A stretch of DNA of 10,159 bases from Armatimonadota bacterium (lineage in GTDB: Bacteria; Armatimonadota; UBA5829), in the NCBI GenBank assembly GCA_026415535.1, contig JAOAGX010000057.1:1-10159 (forward strand). Direction: 5' to 3'. The position numbers and the translations under genes were made by a program. The stretch's first letter is position 1. Each line of letters starts with the position of its first letter. The notes below the pieces were generated by a model. It did no database searches, was not told where the DNA came from, and was given only the letters and a program-made list of their open reading frames with translations. Shown here piece by piece: positions 1 to 6,691 of the stretch.

Positions 1-25
1 GCTCGGAGATGTGTATAAGAGACAG
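1..25 (+). other. Nextera/Tn5 sequencing adapter remnant (technical)
   Basis: Positions 7-25 are exactly the 19-bp Tn5 mosaic end AGATGTGTATAAGAGACAG used in Nextera libraries. The six bases before it (GCTCGG) match the end of the Nextera read-2 adapter as I remember it. This is untrimmed library sequence, not genomic DNA. The native sequence begins at 26. Any reading frame through here is spurious: the plus strand gives a peptide starting MCIRDS, and the minus strand gives LSLIHISE as a false tail on holB. Confidence 0.97.
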
Positions 26-739
26 CTTCAGAGCTAGCCACCGGTTATTTCGATTCGATGCCGCGTTGGCGACTCTGGCGACCGCGTCGCGTAGCCCAAT
101 GAACTCTGTATCGCCGATTAGCCGAATCGCTTTACCAGGGCAGCCTTGGGAGTACGCCGCAAGAAACCTTGCTTCTTCATGCGTGACGCCGTAATCCTCC
201 ACCAAGCGATTCACCAATTCCTCAGTGTTTACCTGAATAAACCGCACGATCTGACATCGGGACCGGATTGTCGGCAGGACCGCAGCCACAGTGTGATAGA
301 GCAAAATGTTCACTAGGTAATACGGCGGTTCTTCGACCAGTTTGAGAATACAGTTGGCGGATTCCTCGTTGAGCGTATCGCCTTGTTCGACGATGTTGAC
401 TTTCCACCTCGAGCGCATGGGTTTAAGGACAGCGAGGTCACGCATCTCGCGCATTTGTTCGATCTTAGTGTTTTTGCCGTCGGGTGACCATATCCTGATG
501 TCTGGCAAGTTGCCGTGTTTGATCAGCCGGCACAAATCACACTCCTCGCAGGCGTTGCCGTTGACGGGGCGTTCGCAATTGAGAGCTTTGGCGAATTCAA
601 TGGCGGTGGTCAGCTTGCCGGTTCCTTCCAGACCCAAAAACAGGTAGGAGTGAGCAGGATGCTGCTCTTGCGCTGCTCTCATCAAAATTCGCTTGGCAAG
701 GCTCTGGCCAATAATCCTGTCAAATCCTCGGCGTTCCAT
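26..739 (-). CDS. holB: DNA polymerase III subunit delta' (3'-truncated by contig end)
   Basis: Clamp-loader subunit delta' of the replicative DNA polymerase, which helps load the sliding clamp in the cytoplasm. Only the first 238 residues are present; the frame stays open into the adapter, and a full protein is usually about 310-340 residues. Visible: N-terminal FDRIIGQ (residues 6-12), a degenerate P-loop GLEGTGKLTT (36-45), a four-cysteine zinc module (C55, C64, C67, C70), a degenerate Walker B (VNIVEQGD, 114-121), KLVEEPP (133-139) and the clamp-loader SRC motif (SRC, 160-162). The P-loop has Leu where Ser/Thr normally follows the Lys, and Walker B lacks the acidic pair. Both fit delta', which is often catalytically inactive, rather than gamma/tau. 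The ATG at 739 is the only ATG/GTG/TTG near the start of homology; its ribosome binding site is weak (AAAAGG, about 13 nt upstream). It follows darA by 86 nt, as in the Bacillota tmk-darA-holB cluster. Confidence 0.9.
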
Positions 740-825
740 GTTAACTGCGGCGCCTTTTAAGTTCGGAGTGCACGAGTCTGGTTGCGCTTTTTCAAGAGCG
801 ACAATAAAATGCCACACCCCGTAAC

Positions 826-1155
826 TCAGAGTCTTTCGAATCTCTCGACGTTGACGACAAATATGATTGCGCCTCCGACGGTGACCTTGACCGGATTCAT
901 CAGCATTTCTCCGGCAGCCAGGGTTTCTATGGGGGACTGGCTTACAAACTGCTCGCGGGAATGACAGCAGTTGTCAAGCAACGAGATGATCTCATCAACC
1001 TTGTCGTCGTCTGCTCCGATCAGGAGAGTGCAGTTTCCGTCGCGCAGAAAACCGCCTGTGGTGGCGATGTTTGTGAATTTGTGCCCCGCCTGCAGCAGCG
1101 TGTCGCTGACCTTCTGCCTGTCTCGTTCGTGAACTATGGCTATTATGAGCTTCAT
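826..1155 (-). CDS. darA: Cyclic-di-AMP receptor, PII-like (DarA/YaaQ family)
   Basis: A 109-residue trimeric PII-like cytoplasmic protein of the DarA/YaaQ family (DUF970), which binds the second messenger cyclic di-AMP; its downstream target is not established. It aligns end to end by eye with B. subtilis DarA: the start MKLIIAIV, the ligand-loop motif TTGGFLRDGN (residues 32-41), LLIG (44-47), the CHSREQ segment (64-69) and the closing strand VTVGGAIIFV (91-100). Length is normal for the family. The ATG at 1155 is supported by AGGAG at 1161-1165 with a 5-nt spacer. It sits between tmk and holB as in Bacillota, but yaaR, which lies between darA and holB in B. subtilis, is absent: the 86-nt gap cannot hold it. 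A 440-bp repeat-containing gap separates it from tmk, so it may have its own promoter, though I could not identify one. Confidence 0.93.
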   Translation of the reverse strand: MKLIIAIVHERDRQKVSDTLLQAGHKFTNIATTGGFLRDGNCTLLIGADDDKVDEIISLLDNCCHSREQFVSQSPIETLAAGEMLMNPVKVTVGGAIIFVVNVERFERL

Positions 1156-1160
1156 GTGGA

Positions 1161-1165
1161 CTCCT
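1161..1165 (-). promoter_or_regulatory. Shine-Dalgarno site of darA
   Basis: AGGAG on the minus strand, 5 nt before the ATG at 1155. Just upstream on the same strand are two copies of ACTTTCGAC (1181-1189 and 1167-1175) with a 5-bp spacer. Confidence 0.7.
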
Positions 1166-1350
1166 GGTCGAAAGTCAAGTGTCGAAAGTGTTCGTTCGGC
1201 TTGGCAAGGCGTGGATCTCTGCTAATGTTGCGATATGACTCAACCCCAACTTTTCGGCGATTTGAAACTACCCAACTAAGCGTGAAGATCGTTAAAAACA
1301 TCTTTATTGCAACGATTTGTTAGGTGTGTCCAGAACGAATCGCGCTTGCC

Positions 1351-1458
1351 ATAGTCAATTCTGGGCTAAGTACGCAAACTATCATCCTTCTGAGTACAGC
1401 ACACAAACTGTCACCTTCTGAGCACAGCACGCAAACCATCGTCATTCTGAGCGCAGCG
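1351..1458. repeat. Degenerate ~29-bp tandem repeat, three copies plus a partial
   Basis: Copies at 1373-1401, 1402-1429 and 1430-1458 (29, 28 and 29 bp) follow the pattern CRCAAACY-RTCAYC-TTCTGAG-YRCAGCR. A partial, more diverged copy lies at 1351-1372. The last copy runs directly into the left arm of the palindrome at 1441, sharing its TTCTGAGCGCAGCG core. The array thus looks like successive duplications of the outer part of that arm. Confidence 0.8.
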
Positions 1459-1505
1459 AAGAATCTAGGAGCCACGCTGAGATCCTTCGCTTTGCTCAGG
1501 ATGAC
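1441..1505. repeat. Palindromic intergenic element, 26-bp arms (copy 1)
   Basis: Left arm 1441-1466 and right arm 1480-1505 are inverted repeats matching at 22 of 26 positions, around a 13-nt loop. Core: ATTCTGAGCG.AGCGAAGAAT and its complement-like partner ATCCTTCGCT..GCTCAGGAT. No T-run follows on either strand, so it is not a standard intrinsic terminator. A second copy is at 6677-6759. From memory, very similar words recur in intergenic DNA of several bacterial phyla; this was not checked here. Confidence 0.88.
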
Positions 1506-1534
1506 ATAATGGTTGCTCAATACGACATAATGGT
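1493..1534. repeat. 21-bp direct duplication at the right arm
   Basis: TGCTCAGGATGACATAATGG (from 1493) and TGCTCAATACGACATAATGG (from 1514) are two adjacent 21-bp units differing at a few positions. The first overlaps the outer end of the palindrome's right arm. Like the array on the other side, this appears to extend the palindrome by tandem duplication. Confidence 0.75.
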
Positions 1535-1595
1535 CACGATCATGTGCCGCTCGTGATAGCAAACGCCATCGAATTCACGAGAGAACGTGCCAAGT

Positions 1596-2207
1596 TTACC
1601 TTGTTCGACGCGATATTACGGCTTCCAAAGCCTGACGGAAAACTTCCTTTTCGCACCCGGATGCGTCGATGACGACAAACCTTTCAGGCTCGGAACGCAC
1701 TATGGACAGGTAGCCTTCCCGTATCCTACGATGGAAGTTGATCTGTTCAGATGATATCCTATCGCGTGCTGTTTGTCTAGCTAGGCCTAATTCAACAGGC
1801 AGGTCGAGCAGGATCGTAAGATCCGGCTTGAGACCTCGTGTAGCGAAATTGTTTAATGTCTCAATAGTTTCCAGATCGATGCCGCGAGCATAACCCTGAT
1901 AAGCCAGCGAGGAGTCGGAGAAGCGGTCGCAAATCACGATCGCTCCTCGTTCGAGTGCAGGCAGGATTACTTTGTCCACGTGCTGTGCGCGAGCCGCTTC
2001 GAATAAAAGCAGTTCGGCGCGGTCGCAGATGGCATTCTTCGAGTCGAGAAGCAGCTTGCGGATGCCGTCCGCTAGAGTGTCACCTCCTGGCTCTGCAGTT
2101 ACGACTACGTCCGCGCCATCGTTCTTCAGGTGCTCTGAGAGAAGCTTGGTCAGCGTAGTCTTACCCGCGCCCTCGATCCCTTCTATAGTGATAAATAGGC
2201 CAGACAA
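1596..2207 (-). CDS. tmk: Thymidylate kinase (dTMP kinase)
   Basis: Phosphorylates dTMP to dTDP with ATP, an essential cytoplasmic step in dTTP synthesis. The protein is 203 residues, normal for the family. Visible: P-loop EGIEGAGKTT (9-18), AEPGG (38-42), ARAQH (72-76), the dTMP-site motif DRFSDSSLAYQG (94-105), GLKPDLTILLDLP (125-137) and the LID segment with FHRRIREGYL (158-167). The P-loop has no extra Arg and the LID is Arg-rich, as in the E. coli type. One oddity: the usual REPGG reads AEPGG, and the following residue is Asp. The start is TTG at 2207, giving the standard N-terminus MSGLFITIEG, with GGAG 9 nt upstream (2217-2220) inside the end of the preceding gene. The stop of that gene is one base away, so tmk is probably translationally coupled to it. 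Confidence 0.96.
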   Translation of the reverse strand: MSGLFITIEGIEGAGKTTLTKLLSEHLKNDGADVVVTAEPGGDTLADGIRKLLLDSKNAICDRAELLLFEAARAQHVDKVILPALERGAIVICDRFSDSSLAYQGYARGIDLETIETLNNFATRGLKPDLTILLDLPVELGLARQTARDRISSEQINFHRRIREGYLSIVRSEPERFVVIDASGCEKEVFRQALEAVISRRTR

Positions 2208-2208
2208 A

Positions 2209-5200
2209 CTATTTTGCTCCGGTAATTATTTCAACTAGCCGATTGCCGACCATCTTTGATACGTCCTCGAGCCTTCGTCCGGTAAGCCCATAGACTTCCA
2301 GTTCGCCCGCGCGCGGATCGGTGCTACCCTTATCTAGCGCGGCCTTGAGTCGGCGAAAATAATTGTACTGGGCTGTACCCGGCTCCATAAACGGTAGTAT
2401 CTTGGTATCGATTTCTTTGGACAGCGTTCGGCAGGCTTCGGCTGTTCCTTCCCTGCTACCCTTAGCGAGCGCCGCTTTGACCTTGTGGATGTTAACTCCA
2501 GCGGTTTGGTGCGCAAGCTGCGGATTTAGGGTCGCTAGAGGGTCTATCCCCTGCTCCCGGAGTTGATTGATGTTCAGGACGGCTTTGTCCAGGTATGCCT
2601 CTGGATCGACTGATGTAGTGCCTTTCCAATCGGCCATTCTTGCGCTACGACTGCCACTTGTTTCCTTATAGGCCTGTTTCAGACAAGCGTTGAGCTCGGC
2701 TTGAAATTCCGCGAGGCTCGTGACCTGACCATTCTTTGAGGGTATCCAGTTGCTCTCGTCAATGGCTAGATCGTGGTCCCGACCGACCTTGTTGCGGTTG
2801 GCCGAATGTCGTATCTGACTCATCCTGAAATCGTTCCAGCCGCGCTGCCTCATCAGTTCGCGGGTGCGTGATATGGTTGGGTTTTCGATCAGGGTTTCGA
2901 GCTGAGTGTTGTATGTGCGTCTGAGCTGAGGAGGAATATTTTCGCCGTTAATTGCCATTTTAGCGGTGTAACTGCTCTCAACTTGGGCTAGGGCTTCGCA
3001 AAGCGCTTTCCCCTCAGGCGTTTTAGACAATTCGGCTGCGTTATTTGCCAGATACTCGGCTGTACTCTGATTCGCCGGCTTCCTTGCGGCAACCATTTTT
3101 TCGAAAGCTTCGTTGGCGCGGCGATAGTTATCTAAGAGCGACTCGCCGTCTTTCTTGGCTTGCTGAAAGTTGGCGTCCTCTACCACGTCTTTCCAGGACC
3201 TGTTTGCTTGAGCTTGCTTGATCCGGCCTTGTATTATTCTGTTGGCCGACATCTCGCAGCCCTTTCGTAGGACTAGTGTTAGCAACGCGTGTTTCGCCGC
3301 GCCGGTTAGACTGCCGCCTTCTTCGGATTGGTAGCCTTCCATCGCGCTTACGGCAACGTCTACTGCGCCTGAGTACATCCTAGCACCGGAGATCAGCGCC
3401 TGCTTGGGTCCCCCTTCGATGTAGCCTGTGCCGAGTCCGTAACCTGTGGCGATCCAAGACGGTGCGTGACTTGCGACATAGGACCCGGAGATTACACCCT
3501 GCGCGGCGGCGAAAGGCGCCGCGACAACCAGTGCAGTACTCGCGGCGAACTTGATTTCCTCAAGCGTGTTAATGGCATTCATCGCCTGGGCTTCATCGCC
3601 GAGCGCCTGACCCTGGACCTTGTTCAGGATCACCGACGCGATCTGCTTGAGCTTTTGGGTGTCTCGCTTGAGAAACATCTCGTTATCCATCTTCGCAGCG
3701 GCCCATTTGCTCATCTCCGCAGCTTCCTCAGGCGAAAGCAGGCTAATCAGCTCGCGAACTTGAGAGGCTGCTTTGTTGAATCTTTTTGCACGCTCGAAGT
3801 TTTCCTGAATCTGTTTGGAAATCTGAACGTCGCGAAAGCAGCTTTCGATAAGTTGTGCGTGCTGGACTTCCTCGGCGATGGAACGAGTGTGGACGATAGT
3901 ACCTGTCTGTATGGATGCGATTAAGTCCTGCTCGTGCTGAATCTCGGTCATCCGGTCGATGAGTCGCTGGTTGAGTTCGCGGATGTGGGATGGGTCTTTT
4001 TCGCCGGAAAGCTCCGATCTTATTCGGGAGATCGTGCCCTGGCAGAACTCAATGTTCCTACGGTGCGTTGCGATACGCTCTTCGTCTTCTTTTCGCTTCT
4101 GTTCAGCGGCGAGTTGCTCGGGTGTGGCCGTGGATGTAAGTTCGCCCGATCCGCCCGCGCTCGCCAGGTTTTCAAGGGATATAGCTTGCTTTTCGCCGGT
4201 TGGGTCTAACTGGTAAACGTACGAAAACTGAGCGTCGATGTTTAAGCTGCTAATGCTGAACACTATCGCCGCGAGCGGGTATCCTGCGCCGCCATCCTTA
4301 GGCATCGCGACTTCCTGAGCCGTCCAGGTCTGATTGGCGGGCAAGTATTGGGAAACCCTTTCGGCGTTGAGAAACTCGGGGCCGTGGCTGAAATAGGGAT
4401 TCTCGAGCATGGTGTTGATCAGCAACTTGTAGTAGCGAGAGGTTGGTATTTCGTCGATCTTGCCCAAAATGACTTTCTTAGCAATTTCTTGCTCGTCCGG
4501 CTTGAAGAAGTAAAGATACGCTTTGAAGCCGTGAATCGAGGTCGTCCACTTGCCGGATCCCTCTAGCAGTGCGATCCTCGATGTCATCTGGACCTTGTCC
4601 TTGACTGTGAAATAGCTTGGCGGAGGCTGCCAAGTATACTCGATTGTGCAACTGCCGGTTACAACCTCTTTCCCGTCGGGCTTTGTGTCGTGAAATTCCA
4701 TTGACTCGGTCACGCGTCCTATACTGCTCTTGACGGCAGGGTCTGGCTTTACGCAGGGGACCACGTCAACTAACACATATCGCCCGGCCACGGGCACATC
4801 AGCCACCGTAACCTCCGCCGTCGCAAGCCCGAGCTGCTTGGACGTGTTCATATCAAACACCTTTAGGCTCACTGTGTAGTTGCCGGTTTTTTCGTACTTG
4901 TGGGAGACAGGGTCGAGGTCGGCCGTGGAATCGGTTTTCCCATCGCCAAATGCCCAAACCAGCTTGATCTTGGCCGGCATATTTTTGACTTTTGGGGTGA
5001 GCGTGCAGGGTTGACCAATCGTCACCTTCGTCTCCGGCGGAACTATTGCAACCAACGGCAATGACTTGAGGGCCTGCTCCAGTCGCTTTCTCGCTCGATG
5101 CCGAGCGGCGAGCGGATTCGGGGGATCACCCAGCGCAGTGATCTGTTGCACGACCTCGTCCATCTGTGCCTTGAGTGCGACCAACTGGTCCCTGTAAGTG

Positions 5201-6471
5201 TTCGCCTCTTCGAGGGCCTCTGCAACTTCGTCTGAGTTGTTGAACCCGGCGGCTACCCCGGCATAATGCCACGCCTTGTCGAAGTTAAACGACGCGATCG
5301 CGATGGCCGACCTCAAGCTCAGAAACCGCTGGATGAGCGGATAAAGCTTGTTGAGATACTCAAAGCCTTTTGTTGTCGGATAGTCAAGCAACGGTGCCCA
5401 ATTAGCCTCGAAGCGTTTAGTCTCAGTCTCAGTCATCTCGCCGTAAACTAGCCTCATGCTCTCCATCACGGCCATGACCGTCGAGCGGTATTCGTCGGGA
5501 TCTAGCTTTTCGAAATCCGCTTCTATTACTGCGAGCTCCGAATCGGGCAGCGTCTTGGAAATAGGGGTGTCGCCTTTTTCCCAGGGCGTGTCCGGCCTGT
5601 TCCAGATGGTAACATCGTCGGGGTTGTCCGGCAGGAACTCCACTGGGCCGGTGAATGAAGATTTTGGTTTTTCGTCTTGGAGATCGGGCTGGTTTGCGGC
5701 GGGTTCAGTTTCAGGCTGAGCGTTAGGCGGATTCCGCTTATCGGCGGACTTGTCGTTCGGTTTTCCGAGTTCCGGGTTTATTGAGGCTGCCTTGTCAAAA
5801 TCCTCCTGAGCGCCCTCGATGTTGCCTATTTCTATCTTCAAACGAGCTCGATTCTGATACGCTTCGGCGTAACGGTCGTCGAGTTCGATGGCTTTGTCAT
5901 AGTCGGACATAGCGCCTTGGTAGTCTTTGAGCATATGCTTTGCACAGGCTCGTTGGTGGAAAAACAGGGCTTCTACGGGGCCAAGTTCGATCGCCTTGTC
6001 AAGCTCCTGGACAGTGGCCTGGTAGTTCCCGCGACGATATTCGAGCATCGCTATGTTGTAATGCGGTTTGGGCGAGTCAGGGTCGATCTCGGCGGCTTTG
6101 GCGAAGTCGGCCAGCGCCTTGTCATATTGCTTCATCAAGTCGTAGGTAATCCCGCGGCTGTTGTAGGCGTCAAAACTCAGAGGGTCCTTGGCGATTGCAT
6201 CGGTTAGGTCACGGATCGCACCATCGTAGTCAGGCGGGTTCAACTTTCGCTTGCAACGTCCGCGCAATATGAGTGCGTAGGCTGAGCCGTGTCCCGCATC
6301 GATTGCCTTATTGATCGCAGCAATTGAGTCTGCGTATTTCCCCTGCGAGTATAATTCCTCTGCCTGATCCATCAGGCTGGACGCATTCTCACATGCTGAA
6401 GGTAGTGCTAGGCAAAGGATTGTCAGGACAAGGCACGCTATCAACAAGAAGTTTGATTTACTAGGTATCAT
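2209..6471 (-). CDS. Giant exported TPR + PKD protein of unknown function
   Basis: A 1420-residue protein not recognised as a named family. Layout: Sec signal peptide 1-26 (K5, hydrophobic 8-23, then PSAC; the cysteine at 27 has a poor lipobox because -3 is Pro); six 34-residue TPRs, about 31-236; a Pro/Asp/Glu-rich linker 237-315; a helical region 316-470; a PKD domain 474-556 with WAFGDG (506-511) and HKYEKTGNYTVSL (524-536); a beta-rich region 563-760; a charged coiled coil, about 783-905; a helical region 906-967; a small-residue-rich hydrophobic segment, about 975-1045; another helical stretch 1080-1200; and a C-terminal region 1200-1420 with VGRDHDLAIDES (1229-1240) and TTSVDPEAYLD (1285-1295). 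An upstream in-frame ATG (6564) would bury the signal peptide; the ATG at 6471 has GGGGGA 5 nt upstream and is preferred. TPR and PKD suggest an extracytoplasmic scaffold or adhesion role; this is inference. It directly precedes tmk. Confidence 0.88.
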   Translation of the reverse strand: MIPSKSNFLLIACLVLTILCLALPSACENASSLMDQAEELYSQGKYADSIAAINKAIDAGHGSAYALILRGRCKRKLNPPDYDGAIRDLTDAIAKDPLSFDAYNSRGITYDLMKQYDKALADFAKAAEIDPDSPKPHYNIAMLEYRRGNYQATVQELDKAIELGPVEALFFHQRACAKHMLKDYQGAMSDYDKAIELDDRYAEAYQNRARLKIEIGNIEGAQEDFDKAASINPELGKPNDKSADKRNPPNAQPETEPAANQPDLQDEKPKSSFTGPVEFLPDNPDDVTIWNRPDTPWEKGDTPISKTLPDSELAVIEADFEKLDPDEYRSTVMAVMESMRLVYGEMTETETKRFEANWAPLLDYPTTKGFEYLNKLYPLIQRFLSLRSAIAIASFNFDKAWHYAGVAAGFNNSDEVAEALEEANTYRDQLVALKAQMDEVVQQITALGDPPNPLAARHRARKRLEQALKSLPLVAIVPPETKVTIGQPCTLTPKVKNMPAKIKLVWAFGDGKTDSTADLDPVSHKYEKTGNYTVSLKVFDMNTSKQLGLATAEVTVADVPVAGRYVLVDVVPCVKPDPAVKSSIGRVTESMEFHDTKPDGKEVVTGSCTIEYTWQPPPSYFTVKDKVQMTSRIALLEGSGKWTTSIHGFKAYLYFFKPDEQEIAKKVILGKIDEIPTSRYYKLLINTMLENPYFSHGPEFLNAERVSQYLPANQTWTAQEVAMPKDGGAGYPLAAIVFSISSLNIDAQFSYVYQLDPTGEKQAISLENLASAGGSGELTSTATPEQLAAEQKRKEDEERIATHRRNIEFCQGTISRIRSELSGEKDPSHIRELNQRLIDRMTEIQHEQDLIASIQTGTIVHTRSIAEEVQHAQLIESCFRDVQISKQIQENFERAKRFNKAASQVRELISLLSPEEAAEMSKWAAAKMDNEMFLKRDTQKLKQIASVILNKVQGQALGDEAQAMNAINTLEEIKFAASTALVVAAPFAAAQGVISGSYVASHAPSWIATGYGLGTGYIEGGPKQALISGARMYSGAVDVAVSAMEGYQSEEGGSLTGAAKHALLTLVLRKGCEMSANRIIQGRIKQAQANRSWKDVVEDANFQQAKKDGESLLDNYRRANEAFEKMVAARKPANQSTAEYLANNAAELSKTPEGKALCEALAQVESSYTAKMAINGENIPPQLRRTYNTQLETLIENPTISRTRELMRQRGWNDFRMSQIRHSANRNKVGRDHDLAIDESNWIPSKNGQVTSLAEFQAELNACLKQAYKETSGSRSARMADWKGTTSVDPEAYLDKAVLNINQLREQGIDPLATLNPQLAHQTAGVNIHKVKAALAKGSREGTAEACRTLSKEIDTKILPFMEPGTAQYNYFRRLKAALDKGSTDPRAGELEVYGLTGRRLEDVSKMVGNRLVEIITGAK
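2217..2220 (-). promoter_or_regulatory. Shine-Dalgarno site deciding the TTG start of tmk
   Basis: GGAG on the minus strand with a 9-nt spacer to TTG (2207-2205). It overlaps the last codons of the giant TPR-PKD gene, whose TAG stop is at 2211-2209. This is the arrangement expected when a terminating ribosome re-initiates on the next gene. Confidence 0.7.
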
Positions 6472-6476
6472 TTCTA

Positions 6477-6482
6477 TCCCCC
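6477..6482 (-). promoter_or_regulatory. Shine-Dalgarno site selecting the start of the giant TPR-PKD gene
   Basis: GGGGGA on the minus strand, 5 nt before the ATG at 6471. That start places a clean signal peptide at the N-terminus. The two other in-frame ATGs upstream (at 6486 and 6564) lack comparable support. Confidence 0.65.
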
Positions 6483-6620
6483 GCATACTGCGATTCGGAT
6501 GGTCCGTCGGTTCTAAGCAACCAAGGATTTTTCTCGTCTCGCGCGTTTTTCTTGGTGTAATCATTGATCATTCCTAGCGCGCATCGCGATTCTGGGTGCG
6601 CGTCTTCACTCCCGGCACTC

Positions 6621-6691
6621 ACTGTTATTCTCATCTTACTGTTATTTCGGTTCTTACTGTAATTACGGTTTACACTGTTATTCTGAGCGAA
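6621..6691. repeat. ~18-bp degenerate tandem repeat, four units
   Basis: ACTGTTATTCT-type units start at 6621, 6638, 6656 and 6674 (spacings 17, 18 and 18). The last unit is the outer end of the left palindrome arm (GTTATTCTGAGCGA). As at the other gap, the array extends outward from the arm. Confidence 0.75.

Larger units (their letters stand above)
1156..1595. other. 440-bp intergenic region between tmk and darA
   Basis: No convincing gene on either strand. From 1156 to about 1340 I see only the darA ribosome binding site, the nearby ACTTTCGAC direct repeat and unremarkable sequence. Positions 1351-1534 are filled with the repeats listed separately: a 29-bp array, a 26-bp-arm palindrome and a 21-bp direct duplication. 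No hairpin followed by a T-run was found downstream of tmk. The gap therefore probably separates the tmk unit from the darA-holB unit, but its terminator and promoter remain unidentified. Confidence 0.7.

Noticed and set aside
9..194. Plus-strand frame beginning MCIRDS
   Set aside because: It starts inside the sequencing adapter and runs antisense to holB.
1351..1534. Possible CRISPR array
   Set aside because: The units are adjacent and diverged, with no unique spacers between conserved repeats, and no cas genes are nearby.
1534..1556. TCACGA...TCGTGA inverted repeat downstream of tmk as a terminator
   Set aside because: The stem is only 6 bp with an 11-nt loop and no following T-run.
3466..3924. 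152-codon plus-strand frame inside the giant gene
   Set aside because: It is antisense to a continuous coding region with a supported domain layout and shows no ribosome binding site or homology I recognise.
2209..6471. Giant gene as a polymorphic toxin with a downstream immunity gene
   Set aside because: The next gene is tmk, one base away, leaving no immunity gene. No known toxin domain is recognisable, so toxin function is only a possibility for the C-terminus.
6372..6471. Lipoprotein signal on the giant protein (C27)
   Set aside because: The residues before the cysteine read LPSA. Pro at -3 is a poor lipobox, so ordinary signal-peptidase cleavage is equally or more likely.
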